A stretch of 64,000 nt of DNA from Mycobacterium sp. GA-1199 (GTDB lineage: Bacteria > Actinomycetota > Actinomycetes > Mycobacteriales > Mycobacteriaceae), in assembly GCF_001500045.1 (NCBI RefSeq), contig NZ_LQIX01000012.1, positions 124,001-188,000 on the forward strand. The letters run 5' to 3'. The position numbers and the translations under genes are program-made. Within the stretch, counting starts at the first letter, position 1. Every line of letters begins with the position of its first letter. Under the pieces are notes generated by a model, which searched no databases, was not told the DNA's origin, and saw nothing but the letters and a program-made list of their open reading frames with translations. Below are positions 41,128 to 50,384 of this stretch, piece by piece.

Positions 41128-42492
41128 ATGGGTGTCACCAATGCCGACAGCGCCGCCGCGCCGGTTCCCACCGGACTCAAACGCGTCGTGGTCGCCTCGA
41201 TGGCGGGCACCGTCGTCGAGTGGTACGAATTCTTCCTCTACGCCACCGCCGCCACTCTCGTCTTCAACAAGGTGTTCTTCGCAGAAGGCACCAGTGAGGC
41301 CAGCGGCCTGATCGCCGCACTCCTGACCTATGCCGTCGGATTCGTGGCACGGCCCCTGGGCGGCATCGTCTTTGGTCACTTCGGCGACAAGTACGGGCGC
41401 AAGAAGCTGTTGCAGTTCGCGATCCTGCTGGTCGGCGCCGTCACCTTCCTCATGGGGTGCCTGCCGACCTATGCGCAGATCGGCGTGTGGGCGCCGATCC
41501 TGTTGGTGGTCCTGCGGTTCATGCAGGGCTTCGCGGTCGGAGGCGAATGGGGTGGAGCGGTCCTGCTCGTCGCCGAGCACAGCCCCAACGACGGGCGCGG
41601 CTTCTGGGCCAGCTGGCCGCAAGCGGCGGTGCCGGTGGGCAATATGCTCGCCACCGTCGTCTTGCTGGTGTTGACCGCCGCGCTGCCGGAGACGGCGTTC
41701 CTGTCCTGGGGATGGCGGGTCGCGTTCTGGCTGTCGGCGGTGGTGGTGCTGATCGGCTACTACATCCGGACCAAGGTCACCGATGCTCCGATCTTCGTGG
41801 CCGCACAAGAAGAGGTCGAGCGCGTCAAGGCCGTTTCGTACGGCGTGGTCGAGGTGCTGAAGCGTTATCCCCGTGGCGTTTTCACCGCGATGGGCCTGCG
41901 GTTCGCCGAGAACATCATGTACTACCTGGTGGTCACCTTCTCGATCGTCTACCTCAAGACGCATGTCGGCGCGGACACCAGCGACATCCTGTGGTGGTTG
42001 CTGGTCGCGCACGCGGTGCACTTCGTGGTGATCCCACAAGTGGGGCGGTTGTCCGATCGGTTCGGCAGACGGCCGGTGTACATCGTCGGGGCGGTCCTCG
42101 GAGGCACGTGGGGCTTCTTTGCCTTTCCGATGATGAACAGCGGCTCCTACGCGCTGATCATGGCAGCCATCATTCTCGGGCTCGTCATCCACGCGCTGAT
42201 GTACTCACCGCAACCGGCGATCATGGCCGAGATGTTCCCGACCCGCATGCGGTATTCCGGTGTCTCCCTCGGGTATCAGGTGACATCGATCATCGCCGGA
42301 TCGCTCGCGCCGGCCATCGCCACCTGGCTGCTCGACAAGTTCGGCTCGGCGGTGCCGATCGCTCTCTACCTCGCGGGCGCTTCGCTGATCACCCTGGTGG
42401 CTGCGTTGTTCAACCGTGAGACCAAGGGCCTCGATCTCGCGACACTGGACGCAGCCGATCGTGAGCAACTCGCCAAAGCGGGTGTCGTATGA
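41128..42492 (+). CDS. MHS-family major facilitator, likely ketone-body or carboxylate symporter
   Basis: A 454-residue, 12-helix proton symporter of the metabolite:H+ symporter family. It has the family signature GTVVEWYEFFLYATAA near residue 27 and the loop motif FGHFGDKYGRKKLL (motif A). The C-terminal half has a second such motif (GRLSDRFGRRPVY), and the C-terminus has NRETKGLDL. Family substrates include proline/betaine, citrate, shikimate and other carboxylates. The downstream genes point to 3-hydroxybutyrate or acetoacetate. Its stop overlaps the dehydrogenase start by four bases. Confidence 0.9.
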   Translation: MGVTNADSAAAPVPTGLKRVVVASMAGTVVEWYEFFLYATAATLVFNKVFFAEGTSEASGLIAALLTYAVGFVARPLGGIVFGHFGDKYGRKKLLQFAILLVGAVTFLMGCLPTYAQIGVWAPILLVVLRFMQGFAVGGEWGGAVLLVAEHSPNDGRGFWASWPQAAVPVGNMLATVVLLVLTAALPETAFLSWGWRVAFWLSAVVVLIGYYIRTKVTDAPIFVAAQEEVERVKAVSYGVVEVLKRYPRGVFTAMGLRFAENIMYYLVVTFSIVYLKTHVGADTSDILWWLLVAHAVHFVVIPQVGRLSDRFGRRPVYIVGAVLGGTWGFFAFPMMNSGSYALIMAAIILGLVIHALMYSPQPAIMAEMFPTRMRYSGVSLGYQVTSIIAGSLAPAIATWLLDKFGSAVPIALYLAGASLITLVAALFNRETKGLDLATLDAADREQLAKAGVV

Positions 42493-43235
42493 GCGATCTC
42501 GATGGTCGCACCGCTTTGGTCACCGGCGGCGCAAGTGGGATCGGCGCGGCGTGTGCGCGTGCCTTGGCCGAGTGTGGGGCTACGGTCACCGTCGCGGACC
42601 TCGACGAGGGCGGCGCCAACAAGGTCGCCGACGAGATCAACGGAAAGGCCTGGGCGGTAGACCTTTCCGATGCGTCAGCGCTCGAGGAGCTTCGGCTGCA
42701 GACCGATATCCTGGTCAACAACGCCGGGGTACAGCATGTCAGCCCAATCCACGAGTTTCCGCCCGAGCGCTTCCGCTTCATCCTCGCGTTGATGCTCGAA
42801 GCGCCATTCCTATTGATCCGTGCGGCGTTGCCGCACATGTACGACCGCAAGTTCGGGCGCGTCATCAACATCTCATCGGTGCACGGTCTGCGCGCATCGG
42901 AGTACAAGAGCGGCTACGTCACCGCCAAGCACGGTTTGGAAGGGTTGTCGAAGGTGACGGCCCTGGAAGGCGGGCCGCACGGTGTCACGAGCAACTGCGT
43001 CGACCCCGGCTACGTGCGGACCCCGCTGGTGACCAAGCAGATCGCCGATCAGGCCCGCACCCACGGCATTGACGAGGATAAGGTGGTCGCCGACATTCTG
43101 TTGAAGGAGAGCGCAATCAAGCGACTTGTCGAACCCGAAGAAGTTGCCTCCCTGGTGACCTGGCTCGCCTCGCCGGACGCGGTGATGGTGACCGGAGCGT
43201 CGTACACGATGGACGGCGGGTGGAGTGCCCGATGA
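42489..43235 (+). CDS. 3-hydroxybutyrate dehydrogenase (SDR family)
   Basis: A 248-residue short-chain dehydrogenase predicted to oxidise (R)-3-hydroxybutyrate to acetoacetate with NAD. It shows TGGASGIGAA (residues 12-21), the acidic cofactor residue ADLDE, NNAG at 77-80, Ser130 and the YVTAKHG catalytic Tyr143/Lys147. The C-terminal pattern (DPGYVRTPLVTKQI, then SYTMDGGWSAR) is typical of D-3-hydroxybutyrate dehydrogenases. It sits between a carboxylate transporter and an acetoacetyl-CoA ligase, with four-base overlaps on both sides. Confidence 0.9.
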   Translation: MSDLDGRTALVTGGASGIGAACARALAECGATVTVADLDEGGANKVADEINGKAWAVDLSDASALEELRLQTDILVNNAGVQHVSPIHEFPPERFRFILALMLEAPFLLIRAALPHMYDRKFGRVINISSVHGLRASEYKSGYVTAKHGLEGLSKVTALEGGPHGVTSNCVDPGYVRTPLVTKQIADQARTHGIDEDKVVADILLKESAIKRLVEPEEVASLVTWLASPDAVMVTGASYTMDGGWSAR

Positions 43236-45130
43236 CCGCCACCCCACAATGGACACCCACCGAAGCCGATGTCGCCGGAGCGCGGGTCACCGACTTCGCA
43301 CAGTTCCTGCAGCGCCGCACCGGCCGAAACCACGCCGACTACGAGTCGCTGTGGCAGTGGTCGACCGACGAGCCGGATGCGTTCTGGGCCGCGTTGTGGG
43401 ACTACTTCGACCTCGGTGACCGCCCGGAAAAAGTGCTCGCATCCACTGAAATGCCTGGGGCGCAGTGGTTTCCGGGCGTACAGCTCAACTATGTCGACCA
43501 GGTGATTCGCAACGCCCGGTCGGACCGGCCCGCCATCGTGTACCTGCGCGAGGGCGGGGATCCGGTCGACGTGCCGTGGACCGAGTTGTTGGGACGCACG
43601 GCGGCATTCGCACAGACGCTGCGCGACCTCGGCGTAAGCGTCGACGACCGGGTCGTCGGCTATCTGCCCAACATTCCCGAGGCCGTGATCGCATTCCTCG
43701 CGACCGCCAGCATCGGTGCGATTTGGAGCGCCTGCGGCCAGGACTATTCGGCTAAGGCCGCGCTCGACCGTCTGGGGCAGCTCGAACCGACGGTGTTGGT
43801 GACCACCGACGGCTATACCTACGGCGGGAAGTTCCACGACAAGTGCGCCGACATCGCCGCGCTGCAAGAGGGATTACCGACGCTGCGTGCGACGGTGATG
43901 GCACCCGACCTCGCGGGCAGCAGCAGCAAGGAGTTGACCACGACACCGGTCGACTTCGCCCACCCGCTGTGGATCCTGTTCTCCTCGGGCACCACGGGGC
44001 TGCCCAAGGGCATCATGCATGGGCACGGCGGTGTGCTGGTCGAACACCTCAAGGCCGTGAGCCTGCAGTCGGACATCGGAGCTGACGACACCTTCTTCTG
44101 GTACACCAGCCCCAGCTGGATGATGTGGAACTTCCAGGTGGCCGGCCTGCTGGTCGGGGCGACGATCGTCTGCTACGACGGCAGTCCCAACGCACCGCGT
44201 CCGGATGCGCTCTGGGAGATCGCGGCGCGGGTCAAGGCGACCGTGCTGGGGACCAGCCCGGGTTATGTGCTGGGCTGCGCGAAGGCCGGCGCGGTGCCGC
44301 GCAAGGAGCACGACCTGTCGGCGTTGCGCACGGTCGGCATCACCGGCTCGTCGCTTCCTCCGTCGTCGTCGCTGTGGTTGCGCGACAACGTCGGTGAACA
44401 TGTCCAGGTGTCGTCGATCAGCGGCGGCACCGACGTAGTGTCCGCTTTCATCGGCGGGGTCCGCACGGTCCCGGTGTGGCCGGGTGAGTTGTCGGCGCCC
44501 TACCTCGGATGCGCGCTGGACTCGTGGGACGAGTCCGGCAACCCGGTGCGCAACGAGGTCGGCGAGCTGGTGGTGACCCAGCCCTTGCCGTCGATGCCGG
44601 TCGGGTTCTGGAACGATCCCGACGGGTCGCGTTACCGCGCAGCGTATTTCGAGATGTTCCCCGGTGTGTGGCGACACGGCGACTGGATCACCATCACCGA
44701 CCACGGCAGCATCATCGTGCACGGCCGCTCGGACTCGACCTTGAATCGGCACGGTATCCGAATGGGCAGCGCCGACATCTATCAGGCGGTCGAACGGCTG
44801 CCCGAGGTGGCCGAAGCCTTGATCATCGGCGTCGACGAACCTGACGGCGGATACTGGATGCCTCTCTTCGTGGTCCTCGCCGAGGGTGCCGAACTGACCG
44901 ACGAGGTTCGCGAGCGCATCAAAAACACCGTCCGCGAGGAAGTCTCGCCGCGACATGTGCCCGACGAGATCATCGCCGCGCCGGGTGTGCCGCACACCCG
45001 CACAGGCAAGAAGCTCGAGGTGCCGATCAAGAAGCTGTTCCAGGGAGCCGACGCCGCGAAGGTGGTCGAGCGCAGCGCCGTCGACGACCCGGACCTGCTC
45101 GACTGGTACGTCACGCAGCGTCGAACGTGA
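43232..45130 (+). CDS. Acetoacetate-CoA ligase
   Basis: A 632-residue acyl-adenylate-forming enzyme that makes acetoacetyl-CoA from acetoacetate, ATP and CoA. The N-terminal ACAS domain (DYESLWQWSTDEPDAFW, GAQWFPGVQLNY) is followed by the AMP-binding motif LFSSGTTGLPKGIMHGHGG, the family-typical SPSWMMWN, and the C-terminal RTGKKLEVPIKKLFQG with the catalytic Lys. The ATG at 43232 overlaps the dehydrogenase stop by four bases. It completes a pathway from imported 3-hydroxybutyrate to acetoacetyl-CoA. Its 3' end overlaps the convergent HNH gene by 20 bases. Confidence 0.93.
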   Translation: MTATPQWTPTEADVAGARVTDFAQFLQRRTGRNHADYESLWQWSTDEPDAFWAALWDYFDLGDRPEKVLASTEMPGAQWFPGVQLNYVDQVIRNARSDRPAIVYLREGGDPVDVPWTELLGRTAAFAQTLRDLGVSVDDRVVGYLPNIPEAVIAFLATASIGAIWSACGQDYSAKAALDRLGQLEPTVLVTTDGYTYGGKFHDKCADIAALQEGLPTLRATVMAPDLAGSSSKELTTTPVDFAHPLWILFSSGTTGLPKGIMHGHGGVLVEHLKAVSLQSDIGADDTFFWYTSPSWMMWNFQVAGLLVGATIVCYDGSPNAPRPDALWEIAARVKATVLGTSPGYVLGCAKAGAVPRKEHDLSALRTVGITGSSLPPSSSLWLRDNVGEHVQVSSISGGTDVVSAFIGGVRTVPVWPGELSAPYLGCALDSWDESGNPVRNEVGELVVTQPLPSMPVGFWNDPDGSRYRAAYFEMFPGVWRHGDWITITDHGSIIVHGRSDSTLNRHGIRMGSADIYQAVERLPEVAEALIIGVDEPDGGYWMPLFVVLAEGAELTDEVRERIKNTVREEVSPRHVPDEIIAAPGVPHTRTGKKLEVPIKKLFQGADAAKVVERSAVDDPDLLDWYVTQRRT

Positions 45131-46391
45131 CCAGGTCGACGCTGAGCCGGCCTTCAATCATGCTGACGGATCGCACGGGTGGACCGGGCAGCGGCGGCGC
45201 GGTCGATCGATATGTTGCACCGGTGGGCGTCGTGAATTCGGCGCTGTGTACGCCGTCGCGATCACTGGTCACCACCGACCAGCCGGACGCTTCCTTGGCG
45301 TAGTTGCAGGCCTCGCATTCGCCTAGCCCGTTCAACGCACTCGTTTGCCCGGCTCGGTGCCGCGGCACCGCATGGTCGCGGTGGCGTATCGGTGCGTTGC
45401 AGTAAGGAGTGCGGCACGTCTGGTCTCGAATTCCGATGAATGCCGCCAAACCCTTTGGAAAGGTGCGGGCTTGGGATTCCATGGCGACGAGCTGACCGCT
45501 GACCGGATGGCGGTACAGACGCCGCAGCATCGCCTTGACGGCGGCGTCGGTGGCCGCATCAACGGTCAGTGCTCTCGCGATCGAACTCGGTAGCGGACCG
45601 TATCCGTCGAGCCACGCGGGTGAATCGTCGTCACCCCACAGTGTGGTGTCGGCCATCACAAGGTTCAGCGTGACCGGCACGGGCTGCTCGACCGGACACC
45701 CCGTGACCCGTTCCACCAAGGTATCGGCCATCACTTGCCCGCGAGACCTGTCATCGAACGTGGTGTCGGCGGCGCGTTTCAACGCCGCGTAGACACTGAC
45801 ACCCTGCGCGACGGGCAGCAGGGCGGTAACCCACGTCATCGTGTCGGGGGCCGGACGGATGGTGACGCATCGGTCGGCAGCGGCTTTGGCGCTGCGATCC
45901 ACGACCGCTTCGACGTCGAGCGCACAGGCAATCTTCTTGGCTTCCGCGGCGATCCGCTTGTCACCCCACCCCTCAAGACGCGCGGTGTCGCCGCACATCT
46001 CCGCATCCAGTCGGCGACGATGCTCGACACTCAAGCAAGCTGACTCGCGCACGATCAGGGTGGCGCGCCATTCCGAGAGCACTCCGGACTCCAAAGCCGC
46101 CAAGGTGTAGGGCATCTCGTCAACCAGAGCCGTCGCAAAGCCCAGGTGACGGCCGCCCTGCACCGGCGCATCGCGTCGTGCGAGTGCGACCTCTGTCGCC
46201 AAGCCGCGGCCCCGGCGGTTCGCGGGCACACCAGCGGCCTCTTCGGCGGCGCGGCGTTTCTCTTTCCACAGCACGGTCGCGCGGGCTTGTGCCGCGGCGG
46301 CGCAGGACTTCAACCGCTCGAATCGCTCGACTGCGTCTCGTAAGTCCGCCTCGGAAGCGCCCGGGTCCACATCGAACTGATATTCGAACAT
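45111..46391 (-). CDS. DUF222/13E12-family HNH endonuclease-like protein
   Basis: A 426-residue protein from the ATG at 46391. The N-terminal DUF222 region covers about residues 10-330. The C-terminal HNH segment is CRTPYCNAPIRHRDHAVPRH, then NGLGECEACNYAKE, with paired Cys and His ligands. In M. tuberculosis this is the protein type carried by REP13E12 repeats, which serve as prophage integration targets. Many copies per genome are usual in mycobacteria. Activity is not established. An in-frame start at 46421 adds ten residues. It ends inside the ligase gene. Confidence 0.87.
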   Translation of the reverse strand: MFEYQFDVDPGASEADLRDAVERFERLKSCAAAAQARATVLWKEKRRAAEEAAGVPANRRGRGLATEVALARRDAPVQGGRHLGFATALVDEMPYTLAALESGVLSEWRATLIVRESACLSVEHRRRLDAEMCGDTARLEGWGDKRIAAEAKKIACALDVEAVVDRSAKAAADRCVTIRPAPDTMTWVTALLPVAQGVSVYAALKRAADTTFDDRSRGQVMADTLVERVTGCPVEQPVPVTLNLVMADTTLWGDDDSPAWLDGYGPLPSSIARALTVDAATDAAVKAMLRRLYRHPVSGQLVAMESQARTFPKGLAAFIGIRDQTCRTPYCNAPIRHRDHAVPRHRAGQTSALNGLGECEACNYAKEASGWSVVTSDRDGVHSAEFTTPTGATYRSTAPPLPGPPVRSVSMIEGRLSVDLVTFDAA

Positions 46392-46436
46392 GCCCGAGAC
46401 GCTACACACTGGCACCGACAAGTGACTGCGGCCTGG

Positions 46437-47603
46437 TCAGCGCGGCGCCGTGCGTCCCCGACGCCGCTCAGAACCGGCCGCGGCCGCGCCTGCCGCGGTC
46501 ACGATAACGGCCAGCCCAACGAATCCGAGTGGTACGGAGGAAGCCGCCGCGATCGACGCGACGATGAGGGGACCCGCGGCGTCACCGCTCTCCCGCCCGA
46601 TCTCCGCGGCGCCCATCGTCTGGCCGAGCCGCTCCGCGGGCGTCGTCTGCGCCAGCATCGTGAAGGCCAGTGGTGTGATGACGCCGCAGCCCACACCGAT
46701 CACAACGGCGGCACACAGCAGCCCGGTGAGGCCGGGCGATATCGCGCTGGCCGCACCGGCAGTGGTGAGCACGAATCCGCACGCGATGCCGGCCCCCAGG
46801 GTGATCCTTCCGGCGTCGAACAAGCGCCCGGCCACGGGCTGTGCAACGGCGGTGGCCAGCGCGAGCACAGAGACGACGGCGCCGGTCACGACCGGGCTCA
46901 GGCCGGCCTGCGTACCGAGAACCGGAAGGAAACCGACACCAGCCGACAGGGCCGCGGTGGCTGCGGCCAGCGCGAGTGTCGGAGTGACGAAGGAGCTTTC
47001 GGTGAATCTGCGCAGGGTATCGAGCAGTGCCTGACGTCGCCGCGGCTGCGGAGTGACGGCGGGTACCGCGGCGGCGGCCCACAGTGCGACGCCGGCCCCG
47101 AGGACGGTCAGCACCGCGAAAAGCAGTTGCAAACCGCCGAGTGTCACGAGCAGCCCGCCCAGTAGCGGCCCGAGCGTGTAGCCGACGGACTTGTAGGACC
47201 CGTACGTGCCGAAGGCGCGGCCATGGGAGCCCGCCGGAGTCAGCAGCGCGACGAGGGCGGAGGCGGCAGGGGAGAAGGCGGCCGCGCCGATGCCTTGGCC
47301 GAATCGCGCCACCCACAGCCACGCCGGATCGTCGGCCACCACGTACGTCGCCGACGCTGCGGCGAAGATGAGCAACCCGGCGATGAGCACGGTGCGCGCG
47401 CCGATGCGGTCGGCCAGTGTCCCGAAAACCGGCTTCAGCACCACCTCCGCCCCGTCGTAGATCGCGAGCAGCGCACCGAGGGTCAGCAGTGAGGCGGCGG
47501 TGCCGGTGGTGGTCGTGCCGAGCATGCCGGCCACAGCATGTGCCCCGAAGGCCGTGGTGAAGCCGGCGGCCAACAGCGGTGCGCGCGCAGCGGCACCGCT
47601 CAT
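46437..47603 (-). CDS. MFS transporter, drug-efflux-like
   Basis: A 388-residue, 12-helix major facilitator from the ATG at 47603. It has motif A in FGTLADRIGARTVLIAG, ARFGQGIGAAAFSPAASAL, and a second half beginning after an Arg-rich loop (TPQPRRRQALLDTL). The drug:H+ antiporter type is suggested by family resemblance only. It starts 13 bases after the aminotransferase gene, so it is the last gene of the fadD3-to-aminotransferase transcript. Export of a steroid intermediate is a conceivable, unproven role. The upstream extension to 47741 overlaps the aminotransferase and is rejected. Confidence 0.85.
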   Translation of the reverse strand: MSGAAARAPLLAAGFTTAFGAHAVAGMLGTTTTGTAASLLTLGALLAIYDGAEVVLKPVFGTLADRIGARTVLIAGLLIFAAASATYVVADDPAWLWVARFGQGIGAAAFSPAASALVALLTPAGSHGRAFGTYGSYKSVGYTLGPLLGGLLVTLGGLQLLFAVLTVLGAGVALWAAAAVPAVTPQPRRRQALLDTLRRFTESSFVTPTLALAAATAALSAGVGFLPVLGTQAGLSPVVTGAVVSVLALATAVAQPVAGRLFDAGRITLGAGIACGFVLTTAGAASAISPGLTGLLCAAVVIGVGCGVITPLAFTMLAQTTPAERLGQTMGAAEIGRESGDAAGPLIVASIAAASSVPLGFVGLAVIVTAAGAAAAGSERRRGRTAPR

Positions 47604-47616
47604 ACCGCGCGCAACC

Positions 47617-48771
47617 TCAAGCCAACCATGCGCCGATGCGTCGCACGGCCTCGTCAATGTCCGACGAGGGACCCGCGAACGACAGCCGGACGAAGGATCC
47701 GCCGCGGGTCGGGTCGAAGTCGATACCCGGTGCGATCGCAACTCCGGTGTCGGCGAGCAACTTCGAACAGAACGACAGCGAATCCGAGGTCAGATGCGAG
47801 ACGTCGGCGTAGACATAGAACGCCCCATCGGTCGGTGCCAGGCGGTCGATGCCGAGGCTCCGGAGCCCGTCGAGCAGCATCCCGCGGTTGGCGGCGTAGT
47901 GGTGCAGCAGCGCGTCGGACTCCGAGATGGACTCCCGGGTGAACGCCGCGACGGCGGCGTACTGCGGCAGAGTCGGCGGGCAGATGGTGAAGTTTCCGGT
48001 GAGACGGTCGACCGCCCGCTGCAGTTCCTTCGGCACCAACAGCCAGCCGAGCCGCCAGCCGGTCATCGCGAAGTACTTCGAGAAGCTGTTCACCACAATC
48101 GAATCCCGCGATGTCGCCCAGGCGCAGCTGACGGCGGGAGCGCCCTCGTAGACCAGACCGTGGTACACCTCGTCGCTGATCAGGCGCACCCCGCGCGATG
48201 CGCACCAGGAAGCGATCGCGGAGAGCTCGTCCGGCGGGATCACCGTGCCGGTCGGGTTGGCGGGACTGGCGACGATGACGCCGTGTACGGGCGGATCGAG
48301 TTCCTCGAGCATCTGCACCGTCGGCTGAAAGCGGGTTGCGGCGCCGCAGGGTATCTCCACGACCTCACAACCCAGCGCGGAGAGGATGTTTCGGTAACAG
48401 GGGTAGCCCGGGCTGGCGATCGCCACCCGGTCGCCGACGTCGAAGCTGGCAAGGAACGCCAGCAGGAAGCCACCCGACGAGCCCGTGGTGATGACCACGT
48501 CATCCGGATCCACCTGCAGCCCATGGCGATCCAGGTAGGAATGCGCGATGGCCGCGCGCAGTTCCGGGATCCCGAGCGCGACGGTATAGCCCAGGACGGT
48601 GGTCTCCAGCGCCTCCTTGGCTGCAGCCCGCACGGCTGCAGGAGCGCCCGCGCTGGGTTGGCCCGCGGACAGGTTGACGAGGTCGCCGTGGGTGCGCTGC
48701 CGTTCGGCGGCGGCCAGCCATACGTCCATGACGTAGAACGGGGGGATCCCCGCGCGCATCGCGACGCTCAT
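47617..48771 (-). CDS. PLP-dependent aminotransferase (AspB/Rv3565-like)
   Basis: A 384-residue fold-type I class I/II aminotransferase. The PLP Lys is in NSFSKYFAMTGWRLGWL, the Asn/Pro segment is SPANPTGTV, the Asp/Tyr segment is ISDEVYHGLVYEG, and the carboxylate-binding Arg is near the C-terminus in FVRLSFAG. The orthologue Rv3565 lies at the same place in the KstR2 regulon of M. tuberculosis, but its substrate is unknown. The ATG at 48771 overlaps the upstream stop (ATGA); an in-frame TTG at 48780 exists. Confidence 0.88.
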   Translation of the reverse strand: MSVAMRAGIPPFYVMDVWLAAAERQRTHGDLVNLSAGQPSAGAPAAVRAAAKEALETTVLGYTVALGIPELRAAIAHSYLDRHGLQVDPDDVVITTGSSGGFLLAFLASFDVGDRVAIASPGYPCYRNILSALGCEVVEIPCGAATRFQPTVQMLEELDPPVHGVIVASPANPTGTVIPPDELSAIASWCASRGVRLISDEVYHGLVYEGAPAVSCAWATSRDSIVVNSFSKYFAMTGWRLGWLLVPKELQRAVDRLTGNFTICPPTLPQYAAVAAFTRESISESDALLHHYAANRGMLLDGLRSLGIDRLAPTDGAFYVYADVSHLTSDSLSFCSKLLADTGVAIAPGIDFDPTRGGSFVRLSFAGPSSDIDEAVRRIGAWLA

Positions 48772-49406
48772 CGGGAGCACTCCGTCAGCTGGTCGAGATC
48801 ATGGAAGAACCCGTGCACGTCGGCGTAGTAGAACGGTTTGAGGGCGCCGTACACGCCCTTCCAATCAGGAATCCAGGTGATCAGAGCGTCGAGAAGCGTT
48901 GCACAGGAGGCTTTGTCGAGAGATTCGCTGACGAGGATGACCGGCGGCCTGACCCGGCCGGCGACAACGGCATCGACCTGTCCCTGCCACGGGGGAACCG
49001 CAACGAATTCCATCGGCGGCTGCCTGGTGAACAGGATGGCGGGAGCGAAGTAGCTCGATGTGCACGAAGCGTTGATGTAACCGCATTGCGCGCCGGCCAG
49101 GTCGTCCAGTCCGGTAGCCGGGTCGTCGCGTCGGACCACGAGCACGCTGGTCTGGCGGGGCTCGCCGGTGAACTTCGACGTTGCGATCGCCAGGCCGCGG
49201 TAATGGTGATCACCGCTTCGTAGCAAGCGGTGCAAGCTGGGTGCCGGGACATACGCGATGTCCGGCTGATGTTGCGCAAGCGCCCGGTCGATCCCCGCGA
49301 GGTCGGTGCTCTCGGTCGCGGTGATCCCGGCTGTCGCGAGAAGTGTCGTCCACGGCTGGTCGCAGGCGGGCAAGCCGAGGTTCTGATCCACGACGAAGCT
49401 CAACAT
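48768..49406 (-). CDS. PhnD-like periplasmic-binding-fold protein without signal peptide
   Basis: A 212-residue protein from the ATG at 49406. The pattern LAQHQPDIAYVPAPSLHRLL, then SVLVVRRDDPATGLDDLAGA and the Gly-Tyr-Ile-Asn-Ala-Ser segment, resembles phosphate/phosphonate binding proteins of the PhnD/PBP2 type. It lacks a signal sequence and any permease or ATPase partner. It may be a soluble cytosolic sensor or enzyme-like derivative. It is tightly placed between fadE33 (36-base gap) and the aminotransferase (four-base overlap), so it is co-transcribed with steroid ring-degradation genes. No such gene is recalled at this place in M. tuberculosis. Confidence 0.75.
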   Translation of the reverse strand: MLSFVVDQNLGLPACDQPWTTLLATAGITATESTDLAGIDRALAQHQPDIAYVPAPSLHRLLRSGDHHYRGLAIATSKFTGEPRQTSVLVVRRDDPATGLDDLAGAQCGYINASCTSSYFAPAILFTRQPPMEFVAVPPWQGQVDAVVAGRVRPPVILVSESLDKASCATLLDALITWIPDWKGVYGALKPFYYADVHGFFHDLDQLTECSR

Positions 49407-49442
49407 TGCCGCGAGCCTACGTCGCAAGCTCACCGGCCAACG

Positions 49443-50384
49443 CTAGAACACCTCGGATTCGAGGCGGCGCAGGTGCTCGCGCGGAGGCCCGAGCAACTGT
49501 GCGCTGCCGTGTGCGCGCTTGAAATAGAGCTGGATGTCGTGCTCCCAGGTGATCGCGATACCGCCGTGCATCTGAACGGCTTCGGCGGCGACCTTGGTCA
49601 ATGCCTCGCTCGCCGAGAACCGGGCGAGGGCGGCCGAGGTCGGTGACGGTGCGGCGATCGCCTCGTCGACCACCGCACGCGCGGACTGAACCGCGACGTA
49701 CAGGTCGGCCATCCGGTGCTTGAGTGCTTGGAAACTGCCGATGGGCCTGCCGAACTGCACCCGGTCCTTGGTGTACTGCACCGTGAGATCGAGGCAACGC
49801 GATGCGGCACCGATCTGCTCGGCGGCCAGCAGCAGCGCGGCGGCATCGGCCAGCCCCGGGTCCGCGGCGATATCGGTGCTCTGTTGAACCTCGAGACTGG
49901 CCAGCCGGCGAGTCAGGTCCATCGCGTCCAGGCGCGTCGCGATGAACTCGGTCCACCGGGTCAACCGGTCACCGTCCGCCCCGACCACCACGTCGGCGAT
50001 GTCCCCGTTGATCACATGGTCGGGGTCGAAGACCACCGTGCCGACCCGGGTCCCCTCGGCCATACCCTCGAGCGCTTCGGTGTCCGGCTCGTCTGCGGCC
50101 AGCAATGCCAACTCCGCGAGAATTGTTCCCAACAACGGAGTCGGAACCAGTGCCTTGCCGAGCTCCTCGAGCACGACCGCCGCGTCCGCGAGCTCACCGC
50201 CCGCACCACCCAGCTCCTCGGGCACCACCAGCGCCGCCGCGCCGACCTGCTCGCACAGCAGTGTCCACAACGATTCGTCGTATCCCCGTTCGGATTCCAT
50301 CGCCGCACGCACCGCGGCGGGTGAGGCGTGTTTGTCGACCAGGGCAGCGACGGTCTCACGCAGCAGTTGGCGTTCTTCACTCAT
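49443..50384 (-). CDS. fadE33: FadE33, acyl-CoA dehydrogenase subunit of C/D-ring degradation
   Basis: A 313-residue acyl-CoA-dehydrogenase-like protein of the short, beta type found in steroid-degrading heteromers. The C-terminus has QMHGGIAITWEHDIQLYFKRAHG. The central DRVQFGRPIGSFQALKHRMADLYV is the usual acyl-CoA dehydrogenase motif. In M. tuberculosis FadE33 is part of the KstR2 regulon and works in the breakdown of the indanedione (HIP) remnant. The ATG at 50384 overlaps the fadE32 stop by four bases. Confidence 0.92.
   Translation of the reverse strand: MSEERQLLRETVAALVDKHASPAAVRAAMESERGYDESLWTLLCEQVGAAALVVPEELGGAGGELADAAVVLEELGKALVPTPLLGTILAELALLAADEPDTEALEGMAEGTRVGTVVFDPDHVINGDIADVVVGADGDRLTRWTEFIATRLDAMDLTRRLASLEVQQSTDIAADPGLADAAALLLAAEQIGAASRCLDLTVQYTKDRVQFGRPIGSFQALKHRMADLYVAVQSARAVVDEAIAAPSPTSAALARFSASEALTKVAAEAVQMHGGIAITWEHDIQLYFKRAHGSAQLLGPPREHLRRLESEVF

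Noticed and set aside
45111..46391. DUF222/HNH gene as a sign of a prophage or active mobile element
   Set aside because: No integrase, att repeat or phage gene is nearby; 13E12-type genes are common in mycobacterial chromosomes.
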